Assembly: GCA_013298265.1 (NCBI GenBank)
Contig: JAAFHE010000029.1
Coordinates: 1-13,523 of the forward strand
DNA length: 13,523 nucleotides
From: Lysobacterales bacterium
GTDB lineage: Bacteria > Pseudomonadota > Gammaproteobacteria > Xanthomonadales > Rhodanobacteraceae
Reading direction: 5' to 3'
The notes beneath the pieces are model-generated. The model was not told where the DNA came from, ran no database searches, and saw only the letters and a program-made list of their open reading frames with translations. Positions 1 to 7,328 of the stretch are shown here, piece after piece. A program made the position numbers and the translations under genes. The stretch's first letter is position 1. Every line of letters begins with the position of its first letter.

Positions 1-498
1 CGTTCCACTACGTTGCAGCGAGAACAGCGCAATCAGCACCAGTACCGCGACTGGAACCACGTAGCGGTTAAGCGCCGGGGCCGCCACACCAAGCCCCTCG
101 ACGGCGCTGAGCACTGAAATCGCCGGTGTAATCACGCTGTCGCCAAAGAACAGCGCAGCGCCGAACAGACCCAGCACCATGATGATCCAGCGCGCGCGCG
201 CGCTCGAACGCACGCCGCGGTGGGCCAGCGTGGTCAGCGCCATGATGCCGCCCTCGCCCTTGTTGTCGGCCGACATGATGAAGGTGGCGTACTTGACCGA
301 TACCACGACGATCAACGACCAGAAGATCAGCGAAAGCACACCGAGCACGTTGTCGTGACTCACGGCGACGCCGTGCGGGCCGAAGGCTTCCTTGAGCGTA
401 TACAGCGGGCTCGTGCCGATGTCACCGTAGACCACGCCGATCGCGCCGAGCGCGAGGGCGTACAGGTTCTTGTTGCCGTGTTCCTGGGTGCTCTTCAT
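1..498 (-). CDS. kup: Kup-family potassium uptake transporter, N-terminal part (gene runs off the left edge)
   Basis: Inner-membrane K+ uptake permease of the KUP/HAK/KT family, which takes up K+ probably with protons. The 166 visible residues start at an ATG and carry the family signature [17 protein letters not shown] in helix 1 near residues 18-34. They continue with [18 protein letters not shown] near residue 67 and [20 protein letters not shown] near residue 117. About four hydrophobic helices are visible, and the rest of the roughly 620-residue family protein lies beyond base 1. The ATG follows the ruvA stop by about 28 nt, so co-transcription with ruvC-ruvA is likely. I see no strong Shine-Dalgarno sequence, but the N-terminus fits the family. 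The family assignment is very sure. Ion specificity is taken from the family. Confidence 0.95.
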   Translation of the reverse strand, partial: MKSTQEHGNKNLYALALGAIGVVYGDIGTSPLYTLKEAFGPHGVAVSHDNVLGVLSLIFWSLIVVVSVKYATFIMSADNKGEGGIMALTTLAHRGVRSSARARWIIMVLGLFGAALFFGDSVITPAISVLSAVEGLGVAAPALNRYVVPVAVLVLIALFSLQRSGT

Positions 499-527
499 GT
501 TGTCGCGGTCGCCGGAAGGAGTGGTAC

Positions 528-1121
528 TCAGCGCAGCGCTGCGCGGAGGGCTTTGCGGATGATGGCTTCGGCGCTGTCGCCGGGTGCGGCGGCGTCCTTG
601 ACCAGACGGCTGATTTCGGCCGGCTTGTAGCCCAGCTGCTGCAGCGCAACGCTGGCCTCGGTGACCGGATCGTGCGGCACGGCGCCGCCGGGGCTGATGC
701 CAGGCACGCCGCCGCCCAGTGCGTCGACGCGGTCGCGCAGCTCGACAATGATGCGCTCGGCGGTCTTCTTGCCGATGCCCGGAATCCGTGTCAACGCAGC
801 GACATCGCCGCCCTGCACGAGCCTCGCGAATTCCTCCACCGACGCACCGGACAGGATCGCCAGTGCGATCTTCGCGCCGATGCCGCTGACTTTTTGCACA
901 TGCCGAAAAAGGCTGCGCTCGGCTTCGCGCAGGAATCCATACAGCGCTACGGAGTCTTCCTTGACCGCATAGTGCGTGCACAAGGTGACTTCGCGGCCAG
1001 TTTCCGGCAGGTCGTAGAACGTCGACATCGGCGCTTCGAGTTCGTAGCCGACACCGTTGACGTCGACCATCAGCCAGGGCGGCTGCTTGGATACCAGTAC
1101 GCCTTTCAACCGACCAATCAT
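528..1121 (-). CDS. ruvA: Holliday junction DNA helicase subunit RuvA
   Basis: RuvA binds four-way DNA junctions as a tetramer and loads the RuvB motor for branch migration during recombinational repair. The 197-residue product matches the family length of about 200. An OB-fold domain begins MIGRLKG. The acidic pin residues are E55 and D56. Two helix-hairpin-helix motifs follow ([13 protein letters not shown] near 78-90 and [16 protein letters not shown] at 113-128), then a flexible Gly/Pro linker near 137-150. The C-terminal RuvB-binding domain starts around [11 protein letters not shown]. The longer frame starting at 1136 is rejected because a GGAGG Shine-Dalgarno lies inside those five extra codons, 8 nt before this ATG. 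The start overlaps the ruvC stop as ATGA, so translational coupling is expected. Confidence 0.97.
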   Translation of the reverse strand: MIGRLKGVLVSKQPPWLMVDVNGVGYELEAPMSTFYDLPETGREVTLCTHYAVKEDSVALYGFLREAERSLFRHVQKVSGIGAKIALAILSGASVEEFARLVQGGDVAALTRIPGIGKKTAERIIVELRDRVDALGGGVPGISPGGAVPHDPVTEASVALQQLGYKPAEISRLVKDAAAPGDSAEAIIRKALRAALR

Positions 1122-1639
1122 CGCCTGCGCCTCCATGCCGTGCGCGGTATGCCGATGCGCTGCGTCGTTGCCCGGGTATGCGCATGGGTCAGTGCGATCG
1201 CGAGCGCGTCCGCCGCGTCGGCCTGGAGCTTACCCGTCAATTGCAGCAGCACGCAGACCATGTGCTGGATCTGGGTCTTGTCAGCCCCACCGCCACCGAC
1301 TACGGCCTGCTTGATCTCCTTGGGCGCGTATTCGGCCACGGTCAGGTTGCGCGTGACCACCGCGCAGATCGCCGCGCCGCGGGCCTGGCCGAGCTTCAGC
1401 GCCGAGTCGGGATTCTTGGCCATGAACACGCGCTCGATCGCCACTTCGTCGGGCCGGTAGGTTTCGATGACGGCGCTGGTCTCTTCGAAGATCTGCTTGA
1501 GGCGCAGCGCGAAACTGTCGTTGCCCAGCAATTTGAGGGTCGCATGAAAGACGTGTACGGCCTTGCCGGAAACATCGGTGTCGATGATGCCTATGCCGGT
1601 ACGCTGCGAGCCGGGGTCGATGCCGAGGACACGCGTCAT
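1118..1639 (-). CDS. ruvC: Crossover junction endodeoxyribonuclease RuvC
   Basis: RuvC is the dimeric resolvase that nicks Holliday junctions symmetrically, working with RuvAB. The product is 173 residues, the same as E. coli RuvC. The four acidic active-site residues of this RNase H-fold nuclease are visible: D8 in [12 protein letters not shown]69 in VAIERVF, and D141 and D144 in [11 protein letters not shown]. The ATG at 1639 is chosen because [10 protein letters not shown] is the normal N-terminus. The frame stays open for another kilobase upstream, but that stretch is antisense to the neighbouring plus-strand gene. The stop codon shares bases with the ruvA start. No good Shine-Dalgarno sequence is seen before the ATG. 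The gene that commonly precedes ruvC, yebC, is absent. Confidence 0.97.
   Translation of the reverse strand: MTRVLGIDPGSQRTGIGIIDTDVSGKAVHVFHATLKLLGNDSFALRLKQIFEETSAVIETYRPDEVAIERVFMAKNPDSALKLGQARGAAICAVVTRNLTVAEYAPKEIKQAVVGGGGADKTQIQHMVCVLLQLTGKLQADAADALAIALTHAHTRATTQRIGIPRTAWRRRR
1130..1134 (-). promoter_or_regulatory. Ribosome binding site of ruvA
   Basis: GGAGG on the minus strand lies 8 nt before the ATG at 1121 and inside the end of ruvC. It settles the ruvA start in favour of MIGRLKG over the upstream in-frame ATG at 1136, which would overlap this site. Confidence 0.75.
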
Positions 1640-1886
1640 CGCCGGGCCGCAACACCTGAGGTACGGCTCGCCGGAGCGAAGCGCATCGTTCGTGTCGTGG
1701 AATCGTCGCCGGCCATTGTCGTACCGCATCCTTCGCCCGCCCTGAGCCGCCGAGTCTAGCAAGAGCTTCGCTGCGGTGCAGCGTAAACCCGGCCGCGGTT
1801 GCCGGGCCGCGGACTCGCGTGCGAGCATCATCGATTGGCTCAATCCGGCCGTTGCCGGAGCCGGCTTTCGCTGCGGTACCGAACTC
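1640..1886. other. Divergent intergenic region between ruvC and the TPR-sulfotransferase gene
   Basis: This stretch must hold the promoters for both divergent genes, but I see no convincing -35/-10 pair. It contains two adjacent inverted repeats: 1769-1783, with arms CGCTGC and GCAGCG and a 3-nt spacer, and 1788-1806, with arms CCCGGC and GCCGGG and a 7-nt loop. The 11-mer TTCGCTGCGGT occurs at 1767-1777 and again exactly 100 bp later at 1867-1877. No SOS-type CTG-N10-CAG box was noticed. Confidence 0.45.
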
Positions 1887-3470
1887 ATGCCGATGAAATC
1901 CCCGGCGGACTCCAATCCGCAAGCACTGGCCCTGCGCCGATTGGTGCGCGACGCGGAGCGCTTTCTGGCCGCCAAGGACCTCAACGGCGCCGAGAAAGCC
2001 GCCGTCTGCGCCCTGGCCATCGACCCCGACCATGTGCAGGCGCTGCGCAGTTTCGCGCGCGTGCAAATGGTACGGGGGCGCCCGGCGGATGCGGTCTCGG
2101 CGCTGCAGCGCGCGCTGGAGCGACAGTCCGGCGATGTCGACGTCCTGCGCGAGCTGGCCCAGGCGCAGGCCTCGAGCGGCGCGCTGGACGACGCCGTGAG
2201 CACGTTGCGCCGGGCCGTGGCGTCGAGGCCCGATGCGGCGAACTGGTTCGAACTCGGCCTGATGCTCGACCGCAACGCGGAATGCGCCGAAGCACTGGAC
2301 GCGGCCCTTCGCGTCGCGCAGATGGCGCCCAAGCGCCATGCCGCGCGTTTTCTCGCCGCCCGCGCGCTGACGGGGCTGGGCCGCATAGCGCAAGCCGCCG
2401 AGGAATATCGCCGGCTCAGCACGGTCGCCGGAGAATCCGCCAAAGCCTGGTTCGGCCTGGCCGACCTCAAGACCGTGGCATTCGACGACAGTGACATCGC
2501 CGCCATGGAAGCACTGATCGCCGACCGGCGCAGCAGCGAGGAGGACCGCATGCTGACCGGCTTCGCCGCCGGCCTGGCCTGCGAGACACTCGGCCGCACC
2601 GCTGACGCGATGGCGCATTTCCGGCGCGCCAACCAGCTACGGCGCAAGGGTATTTCCTGGGACGTCGCGGCGCATCGGCGTTATTGCGACAGCATCCGCG
2701 ATGCCTTCGACGCGCCGCATACGAGCGCACCGGCACAACTCGGGGACCAGGTGATCTTCATCGTCGGCATGCCGCGTTCCGGCACGACGCTCGTGGAGCA
2801 GATGCTGTCGGCACATCCGGACGTGGTCGGCGCAAGCGAACTGCCGCACCTCGCCACGGTCATCCAGGAAGAGTCCGCACGCCGCGGGCAGCCATTTCCC
2901 CGCTGGGTAGGTGCCGCAAGCGCGGCGGATTGGGAACGTCTCGGCCGGCGCTATCTGCAGCTGACCGAACGCTGGCAGACAGCCGCCCGCTTTACCGACA
3001 AGCTGCCGGAAAACTGGCCGTACGTCGGCGCGGCGCTGGCGATGCTACCGGGCGCGCGCGTGATCGGCTGCGAACGCAGCCTCGTGGAGACCTGCTGGTC
3101 CTGCTACAAGCAGTTGTTCGCGCCCCATCGCGTCGCCTACAGCTATGACCTCGACGAGCTGGCCGGCTATGCACACGACAGCCGTCGCCTCTGGGCATGG
3201 TGGCAGCAACGGTATCCGGAGCGCTGCCGCACACTCGTCTACGAGACGCTGCTCGCCAGTCCGGAAGCCGAGCTGCGCAGCCTGCTCGACTTCTGCGGCC
3301 TCACGTTCGATCCGGCATGCCTGGCGTCGCAGGACAGTCCCCGCGTGACCCGGACGGCGAGCGCCGCGCAGGTACGGCAGCCGCTGTTGCGCACGACGGC
3401 GCGCGGAGATCGCTACGGCGAACTTTTCTCGCCCCTGCGCGATGCGCTTGCGCGAGCCGCCGACGCCTGA
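1887..3470 (+). CDS. Tetratricopeptide-repeat sulfotransferase fusion
   Basis: Predicted cytosolic protein of 527 residues, made of an N-terminal TPR solenoid and a C-terminal PAPS-dependent sulfotransferase domain. Alanine-rich helical pairs of TPR spacing run from about residue 10 to 250. The sulfotransferase domain starts near residue 290 with [18 protein letters not shown], the 5'-phosphosulfate-binding loop (VGMPRSGTT at 293-301). It also has the 3'-phosphate-binding segment [17 protein letters not shown], with R397 and S405. The acceptor is unknown: family members sulfate protein tyrosines, glycans or small molecules, and the TPRs may recruit a protein acceptor. The ATG at 1887 is preferred, with a second ATG at 1893. 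A longer GTG start at 1776 would add 37 residues with no family resemblance. No clear ribosome site decides between them. It is transcribed alone, divergent from ruvC, and ends at a strong hairpin. Confidence 0.9.
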   Translation: MPMKSPADSNPQALALRRLVRDAERFLAAKDLNGAEKAAVCALAIDPDHVQALRSFARVQMVRGRPADAVSALQRALERQSGDVDVLRELAQAQASSGALDDAVSTLRRAVASRPDAANWFELGLMLDRNAECAEALDAALRVAQMAPKRHAARFLAARALTGLGRIAQAAEEYRRLSTVAGESAKAWFGLADLKTVAFDDSDIAAMEALIADRRSSEEDRMLTGFAAGLACETLGRTADAMAHFRRANQLRRKGISWDVAAHRRYCDSIRDAFDAPHTSAPAQLGDQVIFIVGMPRSGTTLVEQMLSAHPDVVGASELPHLATVIQEESARRGQPFPRWVGAASAADWERLGRRYLQLTERWQTAARFTDKLPENWPYVGAALAMLPGARVIGCERSLVETCWSCYKQLFAPHRVAYSYDLDELAGYAHDSRRLWAWWQQRYPERCRTLVYETLLASPEAELRSLLDFCGLTFDPACLASQDSPRVTRTASAAQVRQPLLRTTARGDRYGELFSPLRDALARAADA

Positions 3471-3504
3471 CGTTCCGTTTCGTCCGGCGGCCACCATAAA
3501 GAAG

Positions 3505-3535
3505 AAGGGGCGCGACCCTGCGGTCGCGCCCCTTT
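3505..3535. terminator. Bidirectional intrinsic terminator between convergent genes
   Basis: A perfect 13-bp stem has arms at 3505-3517 and 3522-3534 around the tetraloop CTGC. On the plus strand the stem ends in TTT. On the minus strand it is followed by a T-rich run, TTCTTCTTTA. It lies 34 nt after the plus-strand sulfotransferase stop and about 50 nt after the stop of the minus-strand exported protein, so it can terminate both. Confidence 0.85.
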
Positions 3536-3583
3536 CAGGTCTTGCCGTCACCCGCGATCAGGATCGCGGCGCGGACTGCCTTC

Positions 3584-4189
3584 TCAGTCGACCGAGAACT
3601 GCTGCAGCGAGACTGGCGTCGTACCGGTATTGATCGCAGCGCCGGTATTGTCGTAGCAGAACTGGTTGATCGTCGCCGGGAAGCCGCTGGTGGCGCCGGT
3701 GTTGATCTGGAGCCAGCCGAAATTGATCGCCGACGTCGCTTCGTTGAAGAAGCGCACGCCGAGGTAGCGGCCGGTCTGGGCGGTCGTGGTGTGCCAGTTG
3801 ACGTACGGAGCTGCACCGCCGCCGCCGGAGCTGACGATAAAGGTCTGCGCCGCACCGACGGGGGCGCCGGTTGTCAGGGAGTCATAGATGGTGCCGGTCG
3901 CGACACCGCCGAAACTGGCGGCAGGCGTCGCCGGCCAGAAGAAAAACAGGGCGGCCGGGGTACCGGTCTGATACAGATTGATATCCCAACCGGTAACGGT
4001 GCCGCCGGCAGCGCCGGTCGCGCCCGTGACCAGGTTCAGGTACACGCCGTCGATGTTGGCCGGCACCGGAACCGCAGCCGCGCTGCACACAACAGCAGCC
4101 ATGCTGGAGGCCGAAGCGAAGGACAGGACAAGGGCGCCGGCTGCAAGCCCGAGACTCTTACGAACGGAATTGGACAATTCAAAACGCAT
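3584..4189 (-). CDS. Exported protein of unknown function with signal peptide
   Basis: I do not recognise a named family. The 201-residue product has a classic Sec signal peptide: a basic N-region ending VRK at 9-11, a hydrophobic core of about 13-27, and a cleavage site around SSMAA at 28-32. The mature part is rich in Gly, Ala and Thr, predicts mostly beta structure, and has only two cysteines, C35 and C178, which could form a disulfide in the periplasm. A segment near 157-178, with FGWLQIN followed by INQFCYDNTGAAI, recalls the region before the sorting tail in many PEP-CTERM proteins. Here the protein ends at FSVD with no PEP motif, membrane helix or basic tail. The ATG follows GGGGAGT at good spacing. 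It appears monocistronic and ends at the convergent terminator. That it is a gene is fairly sure; the function is open. Confidence 0.8.
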   Translation of the reverse strand: MRFELSNSVRKSLGLAAGALVLSFASASSMAAVVCSAAAVPVPANIDGVYLNLVTGATGAAGGTVTGWDINLYQTGTPAALFFFWPATPAASFGGVATGTIYDSLTTGAPVGAAQTFIVSSGGGGAAPYVNWHTTTAQTGRYLGVRFFNEATSAINFGWLQINTGATSGFPATINQFCYDNTGAAINTGTTPVSLQQFSVD

Positions 4190-4693
4190 AAATTTTACTC
4201 CCCACTGGCGAAGATGACAGGCGTCTGGACAAACACCGGAACTCGACTATGTATCGCTTGGAAAACATTTACTGCTGAAGCCGCCTCCCCCCTGACTGCG
4301 CCAACAGGTTCAGAACCGCTATTGCTCGGGCACAACGCATACGGCTTCCAAGCCTGTCGGATTGGCGAAGTGGTGTCAAGAATGAGCATAAGGCCCCGTC
4401 TGCGGGCCTGGATTTCTCGCACTGCCGGGTAGCGGGGCCGTCGAGACCCGTCCCGAAGCGCGCCGCGAACTTCAGTGACGGCGAAAGCGCCGCCGACGCG
4501 AGGGAGTAGCCTGTTGCAAGGGCAAGCGTATCGGTGGCGGCAGCAGAAGGGCTGTGAGAACTCCAGGCCAGGTCCGCTCGATTTGCGCGTCACGAGGTAC
4601 GCGGGAGTGACGGCGCGTGAACCTGGGTGCAAGCGTGCTTGCAGGCGCGCTCTTGGGGCTGGCGCCGTCCGCAACCAACGAATCTACAGAAAA
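4190..4693. other. Long intergenic stretch without a supportable gene
   Basis: About 500 bases separate the exported-protein gene from the hydrolase stop, and both flanking genes read leftwards. Bases 4190-4390 look more AT-rich than the rest of the window and should contain the promoter and leader of the exported protein. A lone TTGACA (minus, 4374-4379) has no acceptable -10 partner. The right half contains hairpin-forming repeats at 4396-4415, 4479-4492 (GGCG-AAAG-CGCC type), 4585-4615 and 4628-4643. Open frames here have arginine/proline-rich, non-protein-like composition. No tRNA, RNase P RNA, tmRNA, SRP RNA or known riboswitch core was recognised. Confidence 0.5.
4585..4666. repeat. Cluster of inverted repeats downstream of the hydrolase gene
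   Basis: Three neighbouring inverted repeats occur. The first pairs GCGCGTCAC (4585-4593) with GTGACGGCGC (4607-4616), with one bulged G. The second is TGCAAGC-GT-GCTTGCA at 4628-4643. The third pairs GGCGC (4644-4648) with GCGCC (4662-4666). None is followed by a convincing T-run, so they could be protein-binding sites, mRNA 3'-end structure or chance in GC-rich DNA. Confidence 0.35.
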
Positions 4694-5323
4694 TCAGTCA
4701 CTTACCTCGAAACGCCCCGAGCGTAGAAAGCGCGCCGTCAGCTCGGCGGCTTCGCGCGAGAAGGTCAACCCGGTGTGCGAGGTGTTCACCTCTCTGTGTG
4801 CACTGGCACCGGGCCAGCGAGTTTCGGCGACGCTGACCGTGCCGTCATTGGGACCGTCGAACGCCCCCATCAGCTGGCCCAGGCCCAGAGCCCGGGTACC
4901 CGCAATTACCCCCACGCTCGCCGCGGAAGCCTGCGGCGGAAGGCCGCTGCACAGCACATCGGTACTGCAGCCCAGCAACTGCGCACCGCTGCCTCGGCGG
5001 GTCAGCCTCTGCGCAACGGCACTGCCGTTCAAGGGCGAGCCCAGACAGACCACACGCCCATTGAGACCAGTCGGCAACAGACCCAGCGCCCGCAGCGCAA
5101 CCAGTCCGCCGAGACTGTGGCCGACAAGATGCACCGAATCGGCGCGCTGTGCCTGGATGCGACGGCCAAGCCGCTCCAGGCTGCGCTCGTCACGGCCGAA
5201 CACGCTCGCATAGTCGAACAATTCGGTGCGGAATCCCGCATCGCGCAGGCGCCGACGCAAAAGCAGCAGGCTGAACGCCCGCATCCAGACGCCATGAATC
5301 AGGATGACTGCCTCGTCACGCAT
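4694..5323 (-). CDS. Alpha/beta-hydrolase (lipase/esterase-like)
   Basis: Small serine hydrolase of 209 residues. It has an oxyanion-hole strand VILIHGVW at 6-13 and the nucleophile elbow GHSLG with Ser70. The probable acid is Asp160 in PNDGTVSV and the probable histidine is His183 in TSHTGL. This arrangement, with the PNDGTVSV and SHTGL blocks, resembles PGAP1/triacylglycerol-lipase-like proteins, but the chain is short and lacks room for a large lid. No signal peptide or membrane anchor is seen, so it probably acts in the cytosol, and its ester substrate cannot be named. The start at 5323 is chosen because AGGA lies 6 nt upstream and the core strand begins just after. The longer frame from 5410 would overlap the end of aspS. 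It begins 55 nt after the aspS stop and is likely its last operon partner. Confidence 0.85.
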   Translation of the reverse strand: MRDEAVILIHGVWMRAFSLLLLRRRLRDAGFRTELFDYASVFGRDERSLERLGRRIQAQRADSVHLVGHSLGGLVALRALGLLPTGLNGRVVCLGSPLNGSAVAQRLTRRGSGAQLLGCSTDVLCSGLPPQASAASVGVIAGTRALGLGQLMGAFDGPNDGTVSVAETRWPGASAHREVNTSHTGLTFSREAAELTARFLRSGRFEVSD

Positions 5324-5329
5324 GCCGCA

Positions 5330-5333
5330 TCCT
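5330..5333 (-). promoter_or_regulatory. Ribosome binding site deciding the hydrolase start
   Basis: AGGA on the minus strand lies 6 nt before the ATG at 5323. It lies in the gap after the aspS stop and favours this ATG over the start at 5410, which lies inside aspS. Confidence 0.55.
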
Positions 5334-5378
5334 GCCCGCGCCAATGGCCCGGCTGCAAGCCGCAGCACGGCGTTTCGT

Positions 5379-7151
5379 TCAACCCTTGACCGGCTTGACC
5401 ACGCGCACATGCAGTTCCTGTAGCTGCGCCTCCGGCACGCTGGACGGTGCCGAGGTGAGCAGGCATTGCGCGCTTGCGGTCTTGGGGAACGCGATCACGT
5501 CACGGATCGACTCGGTGCCCGCCATCAGCGCGGCGATGCGATCGATGCCGAAGGCGATGCCGCCATGCGGCGGCGCACCGTACTTCAGCGCGTCGAGCAG
5601 AAAGCCGAACTTGGCCTCCGCCTCTTCGCTGCCGATGCCGAGCAGATCGAACACCGTGCTCTGCATGTCCGAACGATGGATACGGATGGAACCGCCGCCG
5701 ATCTCGTTGCCGTTGAGCACCATGTCGTAGCCGCGCGATACCGAGTTCGCGGCGTTTGCCCGCAGATCGGCCACATCATCCACCTTGGGCGCCGTGAACG
5801 GATGGTGCAGTGCTACGTAGCGCTTGGCGTCGTAGTCGTATTCGAACATCGGGAAATCGACGACCCATAGCGGACGCCAGCCTTCCGCGACGCGACCGAG
5901 ATCGCGCCCGACCTTCAGGCGCAGCGCCCCCAGGAAATCACTGACCGTCTTGTAGGGACCGGCACCAAAGAAGATCACATCGCCGGTCTGCGCGCCGACC
6001 GCGGCGAAGATCGCCTTGACCACGTCCTCGCCGAGGAACTTGACGATGGGCGAGGTCAAACCTTCGAGGCCCTTGGCCAGGTCGTCGATGCGGATCCAGG
6101 CCAGCCCCTTGGCGCCGTACTTCTGCACGTAGAGACCGTAGTCGTCGAGCTGCTTGCGCGTGAGTTCCGCTCCCCCGGGCACACGCAGCGCAGCGACACG
6201 TCCGCCCGGATCGTTGGCCGGACCGGAGAACACCTTGAACTCACAGCTTTTCACCGCGTCGGCCACGTCGACCAGCTCAAGATCAATGCGCAGATCGGGC
6301 TTGTCCGAACCATAGCGGCGCATGGCTTCGGCATAGGTCAGGCGCGGAAATTCCGGGTCCAGCTCCACGTCGACGACCTGCCGGAAAATCGTGCGGATCA
6401 TGTCCTCGACGAAATCCTGCACATCGCGTTCGCCGACGAAGGCGAACTCCATGTCGAGCTGGGTGAATTCGGGCTGGCGGTCGGCACGCAGATCTTCGTC
6501 GCGGAAGCAGCGCGCAATCTGGTAGTAGCGGTCCATGCCGGCCATCATGAGTAGCTGCTTGAACAGTTGCGGCGACTGCGGCAGCGCGAAGAACTCGCCG
6601 GAATGCACGCGGCTAGGCACGAGATAGTCGCGCGCACCTTCAGGCGTGGCCTTGGTCAGGATCGGCGTTTCGATGTCCTGGAAACCCTTGCCGTCGAGGT
6701 GATGGCGCAGGGCGGAAACCAGCCGCGTGCGCATGCGCAGCTTGCGCTGCATGTCGGGACGGCGGATGTCGAGATAGCGATAGCGCAGGCGGGCGTCTTC
6801 GCCGACGTTGTCGTCGAGCATGAAGGGCAGCGGTGCCGCGGCATTGAGCACTTCGACCGTGTCGGCGACGACTTCGATCTTGCCGGTGCCCAGGCGATCG
6901 TTGATCTGGCTGGCCGGCCGTGCGCGCACCGTGCCGGAGATGCGCAGACAGAATTCGTAACGCACGCCTTCAGCCTGCTTGAATGCGCCGGCGTTGTCCG
7001 GCTCGATCACTACTTGAACGATGCCCTCGTGATCGCGCAGGTCGATGAAGATGACGCCACCATGATCTCGCCGGCTGTCCGCCCATCCGCAGAGGGTGAC
7101 GCTCTGACCGATCAGTGTCTCGTGGACGAGACCACAGTAATGGCTGCGCAT
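5379..7151 (-). CDS. aspS: Aspartyl-tRNA synthetase, bacterial class IIb, His30 (possibly non-discriminating) type
   Basis: Charges tRNA-Asp, and possibly tRNA-Asn, with aspartate in the cytosol. The 590 residues match bacterial AspRS. They comprise an N-terminal OB anticodon-binding domain (about 1-105), the catalytic core starting near [12 protein letters not shown], motif 2 with [15 protein letters not shown] at 215-229, a bacterial insertion (GAD) domain in the middle, and motif 3 [13 protein letters not shown] with Arg538. The N-terminus MRSHYCG fixes the start, and GGAG lies 10 nt upstream. Residue 30 is His in RRDHGG, where E. coli has Leu30. Ser81 aligns with E. coli Lys81. His at this place is typical of non-discriminating AspRS such as that of Pseudomonas aeruginosa. 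The gene lies downstream of an fmdB-type gene, as often in gammaproteobacteria. Confidence 0.98.
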   Translation of the reverse strand: MRSHYCGLVHETLIGQSVTLCGWADSRRDHGGVIFIDLRDHEGIVQVVIEPDNAGAFKQAEGVRYEFCLRISGTVRARPASQINDRLGTGKIEVVADTVEVLNAAAPLPFMLDDNVGEDARLRYRYLDIRRPDMQRKLRMRTRLVSALRHHLDGKGFQDIETPILTKATPEGARDYLVPSRVHSGEFFALPQSPQLFKQLLMMAGMDRYYQIARCFRDEDLRADRQPEFTQLDMEFAFVGERDVQDFVEDMIRTIFRQVVDVELDPEFPRLTYAEAMRRYGSDKPDLRIDLELVDVADAVKSCEFKVFSGPANDPGGRVAALRVPGGAELTRKQLDDYGLYVQKYGAKGLAWIRIDDLAKGLEGLTSPIVKFLGEDVVKAIFAAVGAQTGDVIFFGAGPYKTVSDFLGALRLKVGRDLGRVAEGWRPLWVVDFPMFEYDYDAKRYVALHHPFTAPKVDDVADLRANAANSVSRGYDMVLNGNEIGGGSIRIHRSDMQSTVFDLLGIGSEEAEAKFGFLLDALKYGAPPHGGIAFGIDRIAALMAGTESIRDVIAFPKTASAQCLLTSAPSSVPEAQLQELHVRVVKPVKG

Positions 7152-7204
7152 ACGCTAAAGGCTCCGGAATGAAGTGTCCGCCCAGAACAGGCGGAAAGGC
7201 CGGA

Positions 7205-7233
7205 ATCCTACGGAGGAACTTGTTGCGCTGCAA
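7205..7233 (-). promoter_or_regulatory. Possible sigma-70 promoter upstream of aspS
   Basis: On the minus strand TTGCAG (7228-7233) and TAGGAT (7205-7210) are separated by 17 nt and lie about 55-80 nt before the aspS start. The -10 matches consensus at four of six bases and the -35 at only three, so this is tentative. Confidence 0.3.
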
Positions 7234-7267
7234 ACAAGGCGGGAGCCTATGCGCGGCCCCATGGACA

Positions 7268-7303
7268 AACCGCCATACCCCGGGCTCGCCGAGGATGGCG
7301 GTT
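7268..7303 (-). terminator. Possible terminator hairpin after the DUF3011 gene
   Basis: A perfect 9-bp inverted repeat pairs AACCGCCAT (7268-7276) with ATGGCGGTT (7295-7303) around an 18-nt loop. It lies 25 nt beyond the DUF3011 stop and is followed on the minus strand by the weak run TTTGTCC. The long loop and short T-run make termination uncertain. It could instead be part of the aspS upstream control region. Confidence 0.4.
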
Positions 7304-7328
7304 CGACTTGACGGTGTGTCGGAAGGTT

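Noticed and set aside
1640..2647. Long upstream extension of the ruvC reading frame
   Set aside because: It is antisense to the TPR-sulfotransferase, rich in Arg/Ser/Ala, and has no resemblance to RuvC. The RuvC N-terminus [10 protein letters not shown] sets the start.
4351..4379. TTGACA on the minus strand as a promoter for the exported-protein gene
   Set aside because: No -10-like hexamer lies 16-18 nt downstream; the bases there read CAGGCT.
4195..4674. Minus-strand open frame of 159 codons in the long intergenic gap
   Set aside because: It has Arg/Pro/Ala-rich composition, no motif and no convincing ribosome site, and it covers the leader of the exported-protein gene.
4440..4690. Possible structured RNA gene (RNase P, SRP, tmRNA or tRNA)
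   Set aside because: Hairpins are present, but none of the conserved cores of these RNAs could be recognised.
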